Source: Rhizophagus irregularis
Taxonomy: Eukaryota; Glomeromycota; Glomeromycetes; Glomerales; Glomeraceae
Direction of reading: 5' to 3'
Length of the DNA: 64,000 nucleotides
NCBI RefSeq assembly: GCF_026210795.1
Contig: NC_089439.1
Location: forward strand, 3,596,001 to 3,660,000
Shown here: piece by piece, positions 23,101-34,288 of the stretch
How the letters are laid out: every line of letters starts with the position of its first letter
Numbering within the stretch: the stretch's first letter is position 1
Translations under genes and position numbers: made by a program
The notes under the pieces: model-generated
The model's database searches: none
Seen by the model: the letters and a program-made list of their open reading frames with translations, nothing else
What the model was told of the DNA's origin: nothing

Positions 23101-24179
23101 AAATCTTATTATTTATTGTTTTAATAAATTATTAATTATTTTTATGGTTTAAATTTTTTTTAGAGACAAACTAGAAGAAGATAACATAACTTCTGACACT
23201 AATGAATCTGATACCAATAGTATAATACAAAATCTTATTCAAAAATCAAAATTAGGTTCTACAATCCTCATTAGCACTGACGTATTTTTACAATTAATTT
23301 CTAATCAACCATGCATTATATGTTATGATACAAATAGTAGTAATCAAAAATTTAAAATCAAGACAAATGGATTAGGAGTTCAAGTTGATGTAAAGTGCCG
23401 ATCATGTTCCAATAGTATGGAATATTATAATGAGTAAAATGGTCAAGATTTTTCCAAGTGTATAACAGGTGCTGGTCTAATTGGTGGAGTAAATAGAGAA
23501 GAATTATGTTCAATATTAGCTTTTCTAGGAATTACAAAACAAAATGGCCATCAACAATATTATAATAAGCAAGAGGAATACTTTGAAAATTTGTATCAAG
23601 CAGCTGATCTTAGTGCAAATAATACTTTGAGAGAGGTATGTGATTATTTGCAAAATAAAGGTCAAGATCTTTTAGAAGTATCATTTGATTGTACATGGAG
23701 TCATGTTCAAGCTAGTGGTGAATTTATTTTTAATGGTGAATTAGAAGGTTCGTGTTAATTTTTTTTGAATTATTTATTTATATATCACATATAATGGAAT
23801 TAGATACTTTACAGAATATGAACATCGGCCTATATTAGCTTTTCATGTTGTAGAAAAAAAACGAGAATATTAGAATCAGAAAGGGAATGCAGTAATAATC
23901 CAAAAAGGCAATTATGATAAAAGTTCACAACAAATGGAACATGCAATATTAATTGCCATTGTTGAGAAAATTACTACTATAAAACAGGTCAAACAGATGC
24001 CATTGTCGTAAAATTTGCCTGGAATTTTTCTGGCAAATTGAGAATTATCCCAGTAAATTGGGGTAAATTGTGTTACAATTTTGGGATAATGGAGGACTTA
24101 CAATTTGGCAAATTTTGTCAAAATGACGGAATTCCTACAGAATTCCTAATTCAAATGTTGAGAAATTTTTCAGTAAATT

Positions 24180-24840
24180 ATCATTAAATTGGGGGAAATT
24201 TTAGGCAAATCTTTAGTAATGATATGCAAATGAAGTGCAAATTGTGGTGAATTTAGTTAAATTTTTAGTAATTTTATGCAAACGTAATGTAAATTGTGGT
24301 GAATTTTAGGCAAATTTTTAGTAATGCTATGCAAACGAAGTGCAAATTGTGGTGAATTTTGTTAAATTTTTAGTAATTTTATGTAAACGTAATGCAAATT
24401 GTGGTGAATTTAGTTAAATTTTTAGTAATGTTATGTAAATGAAGTGCAAATTGTGGTGAATTTAGTTAAATTTTTAGAAATGTTGTGTAAACGAAGTGCA
24501 AATTGTGGTGAATTTTGTTAAATTTTTAGTAATGTTATGTAAATTGTTGAAAATTTAGGTGAATTTTTCAGCAATATTGTGCAAACGTGTGGAAAATTGT
24601 AGCATTTTTTTGGTAAATGTTAGCTAAATTTAATGAAATTTAGGATAATTTCGGACAATTGAGTGAAAATATTTTACCGATTTTGGACAATTGAGTGTAA
24701 ATGGTATAAATGCAACATTTTCGGAGACAATTTAGTGAAATTTTGCAATAATTTTGGACAATTGAGTGAAATTTTGCAATAATTTCGGACAATTGAGTGA
24801 AATTTAGTAATAATTTTAAACAATTTAGTGTAAACGTTAT
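24180..24840. repeat. Tandem repeats in the left part of CACTA-like element 3
   Basis: About seven copies of a 60-65-bp unit with TTTTTAGTAATGTTATG, TGCAAATTGTGGTGAATTT and GTTAAATTT, then about five shorter units of TTTCGGACAATTGAGTGAAA. Individual units have diverged. No ORFs. Confidence 0.7.
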
Positions 24841-25029
24841 GACAATTTAAAACATTGATTTAATAATTTTACATAATTTATTACAATATTATTTATTAAC
24901 AAATGCACAATTATTATTTAATGATGAGAATCTATATTAATCTATATTCATCAGGTATCCAATGATCCATGGGTAATCTGCACCTCTAATTCATTTATGT
25001 ATCTAATGTCCGATGCCAAAGTAGAAGCT
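24841..25029. other. AT-rich spacer before the intron-unit array
   Basis: No repeat or gene seen apart from a short CAGGTATCCAATGATCC stretch. Confidence 0.3.
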
Positions 25030-26665
25030 GGTGAAAACCTACAAAAAAGAAAGTAAAAAAGAAATGTTAGTTAACGTTTCTTTTAATAAAAAAAATAAAA
25101 AATTAAGTTTCACAATGTAACATTGTGAAACTTACCGGTCGTTTCCATCATTCTAACGTTCAGAATCTATAAAAAGTAAAAAAGAAACGTTAAATAATGT
25201 TTCTTTTAAAAAAAAAAGAATAAAAATTAAGTTTCGCAATGTAACATTGCGAAACTTACCAGTCGTTTCCATCATTCTAACGTCCGGAACCTACAAAAAG
25301 TAAAAAAAAAACGTTAGGTAATGTTTCTTTTAAAAAAAAAGAATAAAAATTAAGTTTCGCAATATAACATTGCGAAACTTACCAGTCGTTTCCATCATTT
25401 TAACGTCTGGAACCTACAAAAAGTAAAAAAGAAACGTTAGGTAATGTTTCTTTTTAAAAAAAAGAATAAAAATTAAGTTTCGCAATGTAACATTGTGAAA
25501 CTTACCAGTCGTTTCCATCATTCTAACGTCCGGAACCTACAAAAAGTAAAAAGAAACGTTGGGTAATGTTTCTTTTAAAAAAAAAGAATAAAAAATAAGT
25601 TTCGCAATGTAACATTGCGAAACTTACCGGTCATTTCCATCATTCTAACGTATGGAACCTACAAATATTAAAAGAAAGAAACATTTAGTATCGTTTCTTT
25701 AAAAAAAAATAATTAAAAAAATAAGTTTCGCAATACAATATTGCGAAACTCACCGGTTCGTTTTGATTTCTATCATCCAAATGTCCGGAACCTACAAAAA
25801 GTAAAAGAAACGTACGTTAGTATCTTTTCTTTAAAAAAAAACATAATTAAAATTAAGTTTCGCAACAATTGTTGCAAAACTTACCAGTTCATTTCGAGTT
25901 TCAAATGTTCAGAACCTACAAAAAAAAGAAAGAAACGTTAGTTAACGTTTCTTTTAATAAAAAAAATTAATAAATTAAGTTTTGCAACGATTCATTGCGA
26001 AACTCACCAGTTTGTTTCATCCAAACGTCCAGAACTTACAAAAAGAAGGAAAGAAATGTTAGTTAACGTTTCTTTTAATAAAAAAAAAAATTTTAAAAAA
26101 AGAAAATATTACCTTCCTCCCAAAGTCCGGGTCATAATTTCGTCTGGCATTCCTACAAAAAGAAGAAAGGAAACGTTAGAAACGTTTCCTAAAAGGAATT
26201 AAAAAAAAAGTAAGTTTCGAACACGAAACTTACCATTTCACTTTCCGAAGTTGAAGACCTACACAAAAGAAAAATAGGAAACGTTAGAAACGTTTCCTTA
26301 CAAAAAAGAATTAAAAAAAAATTTTTTAAAAAAAAAGTTTCGAAACGAATGCTTCGAAACTTACCATTTTCGTTTCCTTGTTTCCTAAGTCAAAAATACC
26401 GAAAGACCTAAAAAAAAATAAAGGATCGTTAAAAAAACGATCCTTATAAAAAGTAAAAAAAAAAATTTATTTTAAAGTTTCAAAGCGAAACGCTTCGAAA
26501 CTTACCATAATTTCAGTTTGTTTCCCAAAGTCAAAACATCGAAAATCCTACAAAAAAGAAAGAAAGGAAACGTTAGAAATGTTTCCTTACAACAAAGAAT
26601 TAAAAAAAAATTTAAATTTAAAAAGTTTCGAAGCATTTCGCTTCAAAACTTACCATTGTTTTTCT
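25030..26665 (-). repeat. Array of 13 intron-like units with hairpin donors (minus strand)
   Basis: Plus-strand reading repeats CCTACAAAAAG (acceptor complement), GAAACGTTAGGTAATGTTTC-like branch palindrome, then a perfect hairpin AAGTTTCGCAATGTAACATT running into GCGAAACTTACC. On the transcript strand the donor GTAAGTTTCG is therefore the 5' arm of a stem-loop. Period about 122 bp in the first seven units. Micro-exons are about 30-45 nt; one is 25260-25290 (31 nt, GTTCCGGACGTTAGAATG on the minus strand). Thirteen donor complements (CTTACC or CTCACC) can be counted. Confidence 0.75.
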
Positions 26666-26960
26666 GAAAGACGGTTCTGGGAAGGAGAAAGGGAATGGGG
26701 AAGGAGTGGGAGAAAAAAGGGAAGGGGGAAGGGCGGAGGAAGAGGAAGGGGAGAAGAGGAGAGAAAGAGGGAAGGTGAAGGTAAAAGAAAGAGGGAAGGG
26801 GAAGGCGAGAGAAAAAAAGAGGGAAGGGGAAGGATAAAAGAAAGAGGGAAGGGGAAGGTGAGAGAAAGAAGAAAAGGGAAGGTAAAAGAAAGAGGGAAGG
26901 GGAAGGTGAGAAAAAGAGAGAAGGGGAAGGGTGAAAGAAAGAAGAGGTAAAGGCCGTGAG
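26666..26960. repeat. GA-rich minisatellite
   Basis: Units of GAAAGAGGGAAGGGGAAGGT repeat with small changes. A plus-strand frame through it (Arg/Glu/Lys/Gly repeats) is a composition artefact. On the minus strand it is a CT-rich leader just upstream of the intron-unit array. Confidence 0.7.
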
Positions 26961-26979
26961 AAAAAAAAAATTAAGCTTT

Positions 26980-27110
26980 TGCTAAAAAAAGCTTAATTTT
27001 TATTTTGGTTATACCGCAGCTGAAGCTGTGGTAATTATTAAGTAATATCACGTGATGCACGTGATATATAATTTTATATAAATAGGGGCTTTCCCTGCCC
27101 CGAAATTTTT
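26980..27110. promoter_or_regulatory. Promoter-like centre of CACTA-like element 3
   Basis: ATATCACGTGATGCACGTGA (27044) gives two TCACGTGA-type boxes; 25 bp on is TTATATAAATAGGGGC, a TATA box preceding a GC-rich start-like stretch (GGGGCTTTCCCTGCCCC, itself a hairpin). An inverted AAGCTTTT/AAAAGCTT and GCAGCTGAAGCTGTGG palindromes lie at 26975-27035. Placed between the GA leader of the minus-strand array and the plus-strand satellite field, it could fire in both directions. Confidence 0.45.
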
Positions 27111-27420
27111 CTTTTTTTATTTTAATAATTTTAAATAGATGTATATATATGCTTATATATACATATATATATATTTATTAACTAATACTTTACGAAAAGC
27201 CCCTCCTCTGTAAACAGGTAGAGGCCATAAAGTACCTATAGGGGGAGAGCCATTGCTGCTCCCTCCGCCTGTTTATAGTGACAAAAAGAGGGAGTCTTCA
27301 GTAGTAAGGTTTAGTATTAAATTACATCACAACACATCGTGTTGATTATTATAAATTTAATAATGTCTGTAATTTACAAATAAATAAAAATTATCTTAAC
27401 AATTTTAATGTAATTAAGTG
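27111..27420. other. Unusually GC-rich island, possible non-coding transcript
   Basis: 27200-27310 (GCCCCTCCTCTGTAAACAGG..., TAGGGGGAGAGCCATTGCTG) stands out from the AT background and has several self-complementary words (ACAGGTAGAGG/CCTCCGCCTGT). No ORF and no recognised RNA family; a SINE-like or leader RNA is possible. Confidence 0.3.
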
Positions 27421-28450
27421 TAATGCTACGTTATCCTGTGTAATTGTAGTATTTTTTTGTGTTTTTTAGTGCAATTCCACGTTTTTTAGTGCAATTCTGC
27501 ATTTTTTAGTGCAATTCCGCATTTTCTAGCATAATGTTACATTTTCCAGTATAACGTGAAATGTTTTTAAAAAATATGATAATTGTAGTACTTTTTAGTG
27601 TAATGCTACATTATCCAGTGTAATTGTGGTATTTTTTAGTGCAATTCCACATTTTCTAGCATAATGTTACATTTTCCAGTATAACGCGAAATTTTCTAAA
27701 AAATATAATAATTGTAGTACTTTTTAGTGTAATGCTACATTGTCTAGTGTAATTGTGGTATTTTTTAGTGCAATGCCGCATAATTTAGTATAATGCTACA
27801 TTTTTTAGTATAATTTAATGTAATGTGGAATTTTCCAAAAAATGTGATAATTGAAATACTTTTTAGTGTAATTTGGTGAAATGCTACATTTTCCAGTGTA
27901 ATGCCATATTATTGAGCATTTTCAAAAAAAAAATGTAACATTTTAATATTCTGACAAAAGTGAAACATTTGACCAAAAAAATATAAAATTTGCTAAAAAT
28001 ATGCAACATTTGACAGAAAATATAGAATTTTCATAAAAAATACACCATTTGCCAGAAAATTGGAATATTTGACAAAATTTGATTTTAATTGACAATGTTA
28101 CAACAATTTTATGAAATGTTGTTACAATGATGTCACATTGGAGATAAAATGCAGCATTTTCATAAAAATGCACCATTTGCAAGAAAATTGGAACATTTGA
28201 CAGAAAAAAAGCAAAATTTGATTTTAATGACAATGTTATAACAATGTCATAACAATATTACGAAATGTTACATTTGAGGTGTAATGTAGCATTTTCCCAA
28301 AATTTCATAAGATTTGCTAAATCAGACAATGTTGTAATAATGCTATTCCAAAAAATTGCTCAGCGTAATGTAGCATTTTCCACAATTTTCCACCATTTTC
28401 CAGGAAAATGGGAAATTTGCATTTTTTGAATTTTGGACAATTGTGCCCCT
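27421..28450. repeat. Right satellite field of CACTA-like element 3
   Basis: Repeats of TTTTTTAGTGCAATTCCGCA, AGTGTAATGCTACATT and, after 27950, AAAATGCACCATTTGC-type words in several orders. No gene. Confidence 0.65.
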
Positions 28451-31400
28451 TCAACCTGTGTAATCGAAAAATATAATATAAAACTAAATGTTGGAGTTGA
28501 TGGAGATCTCACTACGAATAAAACTTTGGGTTTATTAAATATTGTAAATCAAATCTTTGCTGACTTAAAACATAAAGCCAAGTTAGTACGATCAAAAATA
28601 GGTAATTAGTTGAAAACTTCATTTGTTAAACTTTAATAATATGAAACAAGTATTTACTATTTTTTTTATAGCATCTGATCGAAATTGGAAGCATCTTGAA
28701 CAGCAAATAATGAAATACTATACACGATGTGTTTATGCTACAGCTAGTAGAGCTAACAATCCAGATATATCAACTCCAACAGACGCTGAATTAGCATGAA
28801 TGCATACTGTTGGAATAGTATAACATTTGCGAGGTGACCATGAAAAATGCTGGCCTGAAGTGTGTTGGATTGTTGAAAATCCAGATCTTATACTACCAAC
28901 CCCCAATTTAGTTGATGTAAATAAAGACCAATGTTTACGTTTAGTGGAGTTTCTCAAAAGGATTACCAAATTGAAAGATGATCAAAGTTTAATAACTACT
29001 ATACGTACTAGTTATAATGAAGCTTTTAATCGTTTAAAATTAAATTATACAGAAAAAAAAACTGATTATCCCAAGTCATTCAAAGCACGTCATGCACTTT
29101 CTGTTATTCATAACAACAATGGTTTTGTAGATCTTTAACGCCAACTTCGTAAAGCAGAAGATTTGCCACAATTTTCTCTGCAAGATGAAAACAATTTATT
29201 GAAAATATGGAAACACTGAGATCAAAAAAGAAAAAGTAATATAATGGCAATTGAAAAAAGAAACCAAACAAAAGCAGAAAAAATTATTAATCAAAAAAAA
29301 AATTTAGAAACTTTTGATTTTACACAGGTAAAATATTATTATCAATTATTTATAATTTAAAATTATTTGATATATACTTTCAATTTTTCTAGGATTTAGT
29401 TCCATACGGACGACAAGTTTATAAAGAAATAAACAAAAGCAAATTTATACCATCATTTGCCAATTTAGTTCCGTCGTTTAAAACTTCATGTTTGAAATGT
29501 ATTGGGTATCAATCTTTCGCCAAAAAATATTCAAGTGGTTTATGTAACTTATGTGGGTTTTTGCTGAAAAATAATTTGCCAAGTTCTTTACCAAAATTAC
29601 GAAATCAACAAGCATCAAGTTCATCTTCATGTAGAGAATTAGCTATATCGTCTATTGTTCAATTTTTTGGATTTGAAAGATATAGAGAACTTCAATGCGA
29701 AAGTATAGAATCATTTTTATCTGAACAAAATACTTTGACTATACTAAGAACTGGCAGAGGAAAAAGTTTAATCTATGCAGCAGCAAGTATACTTTCTCAA
29801 GCATTAACAGTAGTTTTTACACCTCAAAAGTCGCTGATGGATAATCAAGTAGTAATAACAATATAATACTATATACTTTACAACAAATAGATATTACTAA
29901 ATTATTTTTTAATAATATATTAGCGTGAAATGGTTAAATTTGGCATACCAGCTGCTATGCTATATGTATCATCAGAACAATCACCACAAGTACAAGAAAA
30001 AATTGTTTCTGAAATTGCTTCAGGGTTGATTTGGATTTTATTCATAACCCCAGAAAAATACGTCAAAAATCTAAAGTTTCAGAATATGCTACAAAATATA
30101 TCTGAGGTCTACAGTTCGTAATTGATGAAACCCATTGCATTATTGGTTATGAAGGATTTCAGTAAGTAAAAAATGTTAAAAAATGTTACATTTATTATTT
30201 TAAATCATAAATATATAATCACCATTATTTTATAATAGAGATTCATGGCATCAGCTAAAATGTATCAAACAAGATTTTCCCTCTGTTCCTTTACTTGCAT
30301 TAACAGCTACATGTTCACCTGAAGATGCAGCTAAAATTGAGACAGTCTTAAAAAGACCAAACATGAAAGTTATTAGAAGTCCTATAATTCATCGTTAGGA
30401 TATTGCATTGGAAGTTCAACCAAAACCAATAGGGAAAAAAAAACTTTACCAGGCAGTGTTTAATCTTTTAGATAATCATGAAGGACGAGTAATTATATTT
30501 TCTGCTACCATTCAACATTGTATTGATATTACTGATGAATTGCGAAAAGCATTTGACCCTTCTATTGTAGCTATGTATCATGGAAAGATGTCTAGTTCAG
30601 AACAAACTGCTACCTCTAATGCATGAAAAAATGGAATAATTAAAATAATGTCAGCAACATCTGCATTTGGAATGGGAATAAATGTATCCGATATTACTTT
30701 AATAATACATACCACTTTACCTTTATCAAATGAACAATATGTACAAGAAATTGGACGTGCTGGTTGTTTAGGTCAAGGATCAAAAGCCATAATGTTCTAT
30801 TCACGTGAAGACATCCGTACTTTATTAGCAATTATTGGTGGAGGACAGGAAAAGTAAGTAAATCCAGATAATAGATAAATTAATAATTGTGTATCATAAT
30901 ACTAAAAAAATATTAGTTTGTCAAATCATGAGGAAATGCATCATTTATCAGATACCAACGTGACCCTAAATATAAAAAAGAGAAAAATTATGTTAATGGC
31001 ATTGTATGCAGATTCCATTTATGAATGCCGTCAGCAACTTACATACCAATCGTTCCAATGGTTATATGATCCTCCAATTTTACAATGTATGATTTGTGAT
31101 AATTGTTTGCGCCAAGAAAAGGATACACCTTCAATATATGATGCACAGTCTGAAGCTGTGCGAATGATACAAATAGTTATGCTTTTATTACAGCATATAA
31201 GAGACCCCCAAAATAACATGCATTATATTACACGAGAAGACATAATCAATGTTTTCTATAATAACAAAAATAACAATGTCAACCAAAAAAATTTGAATAA
31301 ATTATCTTTATATTCAGAAGCTCGAATTCAAACTAGGTTACGGCCACAAAAAGTTGGTATGTACCTGCTTGATTGGTTAATTACCGAGAAATTATATACC

Positions 31401-31767
31401 AATTTATTGAACTACGACGGTTATGTTCAGATTCCTCAATATTGACTTATATATGTAGAATAGAAGGAGTTAATGAAAATGCCGAAGATTTGATTTTAGC
31501 AAAAAATTGGAATTTGTATATAAAATAATAAAGAACAAAATTTTCGTAAAGCAAAATTATAAATATTTTATTTAAATTAATAATTATTTTTTATCGAAAC
31601 GTTAAATTTTTTATAAAAAAAATAATTATTTTCTATTGGTAACTCTAATTAGTTCTATTTTTAAATGGGTTACATGATCATCAGTTTGTCGATCACTGAG
31701 TCAACTAAATATCAACAAAAAGACCCTACCCTTAAGTGTAGGAGTTCCAGCAAATGATCCTTTTAAC

Positions 31768-32452
31768 AGAACCCCAGACATCATATATATAACTTACATT
31801 TGAGTTTTAGCAAATTCAATCAAAATTAGATTAAACTCATAATTTTAGATAGAGCAAATTGATTGAAAATTAATTAATAGTCATAATTATGAGTTTTAGC
31901 AAATTGTGTTGATTTTACAAAGTCATATTTTATATTTGAGCAAATTGGTACTTTTTTTTGAAGTTAACTTATCCTTTTTTTTAACTTTTATTGATAATAT
32001 TTTTAAAAATATTAGTTTTGGGGTCCAGGTTATATTTTGGCCAAAATTAAGTATAATTCCGGCCAAATTTAAGCATAATGCAGGCCAAAACCCGTCCGAT
32101 TAGTTTTGCAACATTTTTTTATTTTCAGTTTTTTGTGATTATCTTGGCATCCAGTGATTCGATTTATGCAGATTTTTTTTAATTTGTAGAGCTCGATGAG
32201 AGCTACAAAACAAAAAAGTTTGCATAAATTAGATCACTGAATGCCAAGATAATTGCAAAAAATGTGATTTTTTTTTGAAATTTAGGCCAATTTGCTAAAA
32301 AGTTACACTCATATTTTGAGTTTTAGCAAATTAGTATAAATTTAAAATGTGATAATTTGATTTTTAGAAAATTAGGTCTATTTTAGCAGGAGCAAAAAGT
32401 GCTAAATTCATGCAGATCAGTTATGAGTTATATATGTGATGTTCAGAGTCCT
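31768..32452. mobile_element. hAT-like foldback with AGAACCCC/AGGACTCT ends
   Basis: The left AGAACCCCAGACATCATATA and right complement AGGACTCTGAACATCACATA share about 30 bp including ATATATAACT. The 8-bp flanks (CTTTTAAC and ATCCAGTC) do not match, so one side may be rearranged; sequence right of it no longer continues the polymerase. Inside, 32140-32280 is a palindrome (CTTGGCATCCAGTGATTCGA pairing with CTGAATGCCAAG) related to the centre of 18710-19005. Confidence 0.6.
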
Positions 32453-32705
32453 ATCCAGTCAATATCCCTTTTTTCAAACTGCTTTCCAATAGCTTGGATT
32501 TCCCAGTATATATTCCCAATTGTAGTGGCATAATTTTTCCATCTCTTATATGCTTTTCGACGGAAAGGGCACTCCCCTTATGCCTTTTAACTTATCTACT
32601 TCTCGCTGCAATAAGGACAGTATCTGGGATTTTTGCAACAATGCGTTCAACTATTTCTACTAGTAACTGGTCCAACATGATGCTATGTTACTTATCCTAT
32701 AACTA
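32453..32705 (-). pseudogene. Unidentified coding fragment
   Basis: On the minus strand, LDQLLVEIVERIVAKIPDTV (about 32680-32620) continues after a frameshift into AYKRWKNYATTIGNIYWEIQ (about 32555-32495). Composition is protein-like but the family is not recognised. It is bounded left by the hAT-like element and right by a transposon end. Confidence 0.35.
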
Positions 32706-32912
32706 CAGTCAACTCTCTCTATAGTCACTTCTGCTATAGTCACATTCTACTATATAGTCACACCAGTTAAATGTTCAAAACACTTTATTATTAAAAACTA
32801 TCTTATATAGTCACAATCTATCTATAGTCACTATCACACCTATCCTCAAAAACCTTATATTAAAAAGAACCGTTTATAATCACAGTTATATAAAGAATAT
32901 ATTAAATAACTG
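32706..32912. mobile_element. Solo end of the 814-1774 transposon family
   Basis: Starts CAGTCAACTCTCTCTATAGT after a TA (32704-32705) and matches, in inverted orientation, about 205 bp of the right end of the first transposon with few changes, up to ATTAAATAACT. The other end was not found nearby, so it is truncated or was cut by later rearrangement. Confidence 0.75.
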
Positions 32913-33760
32913 TGTAATTGAGAAAACAAAAAAGATAAATTAAGTGAACATTTCAACTAAAATTACAAGTTTCAGTTTAGACAAAATAAGAAAAAGAAAG
33001 ATTCTAGGATTTCAAGTAAAAACTTTATGTATATACAAATAATACAATCATTCTTTTTTATAGCAAATTTTAATATAACGAATCTCACAATATAATAAAT
33101 CTTTAATGTAATATACATTTAATCATATAAAAAATATTATTCCACTTATAAATTCATAAATGTAAGTGATCTCTTTTATTATGAATTTCTTTATAATAAA
33201 TTTTTTTTTTAAATATAACAAAGATTTTTGCGAAATAAATTTTAATATAAAGGGCAATTTGATGCTGGTTTTATGGAATTTTTTTCAGATAATCAATTTA
33301 CTACTTTAATTCATTTTATCAAAAGATGGATAATTGATGTTTCAAAGTTTTCTTTACCTTTATAAGCAATGATGTTTTATAAATATTTTAATTTTTCTCT
33401 ATTTTACTGCATTATACCAAAATTTTCTGCTATACTGAATAAATTTATTATAGTATTAATAAATTTTCTCATAATAAAGACCTGATTAACCTAAACATTT
33501 ATTTTATTATATCAAGAACTGATTGTAATATAATATGATTATATAATACAATTATAATATATTTATTTATATAGGTATTTTAAAGGTAATAATTATATAA
33601 CAAATTTTTTTAATTTTAATAAAAAAATAAACTTTTCAAATATATTAGCAATTTTTTCAATAAAAATCTACACAAAAATTTATGCAAAATTTTCACAATA
33701 ATACAAATTAATAATTTATTGCATTAATTACTAATTTATTTATATAATTTTTTTTTTTTT
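32913..33760. other. AT-rich stretch, no gene seen
   Basis: Low-complexity AT DNA with ATAATAAATTT words between two transposon boundaries. Confidence 0.35.
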
Positions 33761-33796
33761 TTTTTAAATGTTGAATCATGTACTATTTTATTAGAA

Positions 33797-34134
33797 GGAT
33801 AAATCTAATTGTAACAGCCTGTTACGCATCTTATTTGTAACAACCCCAATTTTATCCAATTAAAATTTAAGATCAGGCGTAATGTAAACAAAAACAAAAG
33901 ATCAGTCGTGTAACTAAGACAAAAGAATTTTTTAAAAAATTTCAAGAAACTGCTTATAACTTAAAATTTTGTCTATGAAACTGTCTTAAATACATTAAGT
34001 AAAAGTTTTCCAAATTAAATTTTGCATATAAAAATTTTATTTGTGAAACACATATTAAATTTATTATTAAAAAAAAATAAAAAAAGGATGTTACAAATAA
34101 GATATGTAACAGGCTGTTACAAATACATTTTTTC
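33797..34134. mobile_element. MULE-like MITE, 9-bp duplication TTATTAGAA
   Basis: About 50-bp inverted ends sharing TTGTAACAGCCTGTTAC and ATCTTATTTGTAACA, flanked by TTATTAGAA at 33788-33796 and 34135-34143. Interior non-coding. Confidence 0.8.
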
Positions 34135-34288
34135 TTATTAGAATATATTTGGACTACATAATAATCACAAATATTTTATGAATGATACTTCCAACTCCAG
34201 GTCAGTCTGATCAAACATTAGATATTATATTACCAATAAAATTAAAATTAAGAATAAAAGTAACCAAAAAGTATAGCAAAATAATATA

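Larger units (their letters stand above)
23983..28460. mobile_element. CACTA-like non-autonomous element 3 (TAA duplication)
   Basis: It starts AACAGGTCAAACAGATGCCA and ends with the complement of CACAGGTTGAAGGGGCACAA, flanked by TAA at 23980-23982 and 28461-28463; removal rejoins the transposase frame. Ends match the CACAG family of 9316-9851. Order inside: satellite words, a minus-strand intron-unit array, a GA-rich stretch, a promoter-like centre, and a second satellite field. Confidence 0.8.
22252..31445 (+). pseudogene. DDE (Mutator-like) transposase fused to RecQ-type helicase, decayed
   Basis: The pieces are 22252-23982 and 28461-31445, with introns of about 55-80 nt. The N-terminal region (MEYLLNDNNQRQ...) is unknown. 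The transposase core shows LEVSFDCTWSH (about 23680; first catalytic Asp), LNVGVDGDLTTNKTLG (about 28487; second acidic site) and HLRGDHEKCWPEVCW (about 28827). It runs without a start codon into a RecQ part: zinc-knuckle-like CIGYQSF...CNLCGF (29496-29560), Walker A TGRGKS (about 29753), DETHC box (30124), LALTATCS (30294), ATSAFGMGIN (30656), YVQEIGRAG (30738) and a CMICDNC knuckle (31086). Eleven or more in-frame stops and an early frameshift kill it. I recall the same transposase-helicase join in other Rhizophagus copies, so the fusion probably predates decay. Confidence 0.8.
21741..31732 (+). mobile_element. 10-kb DNA transposon with transposase-RecQ gene, TA-flanked
   Basis: Terminal repeats AGGGTAGGGTCTTTT (left) and the exact complement of AGGGTAGGGTCTTTTT (right) lie between TA at 21739-21740 and 31733-31734. 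Removal with one TA rejoins the polymerase codons around it. Subterminal CGATCA and ATGGTTACAC/GGTTACATGA words recur on both sides. The single gene runs left to right through the element; 23983-28460 is a later insertion, so the element was about 5.5 kb. A TA duplication is not what Mutator or KDZ transposases make, so its superfamily is uncertain. Confidence 0.75.
20789..31767 (+). pseudogene. Family-B DNA polymerase of the helicase module, N-terminal part, split and truncated
   Basis: The pieces are 20789-21740 and 31733-31767. From ATG 20789 the frame reads MVYSEIVRALPTRSDIKEL, then after stops VRDALPTAGGCNGELNDCLY (21080), LILSEGHYSLTLNPGRL (about 21352) and, after a frameshift near 21500, FIPIEKNRKTGIYETLEE and NWSYKRTALWFFE (21726). 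The sequence resumes after the 10-kb transposon as LSVGVPANDPF. I recognise this as the N-terminal half of a protein-primed-type polymerase found with the helicase in Rhizophagus repeats; palm-domain motifs would lie further on and are missing because another element begins at 31768. At least five disabling changes are visible. Confidence 0.6.

Noticed and set aside
8570-26665. CRISPR-like array of palindromic repeats
   Set aside because: Repeats carry spliceosomal signals and lie in eukaryotic transposons; spacers are themselves repeated and vary in length; no cas genes.
26579-26950. 123-codon open frame rich in Arg, Glu, Lys and Gly
   Set aside because: It is a reading of a GA minisatellite; repeats, not codons, explain it.
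21741-31732. Assignment of the 10-kb element to KDZ or Mutator by its transposase motifs alone
   Set aside because: The target duplication appears to be TA, not the 8-11 bp expected, so I leave the superfamily open.
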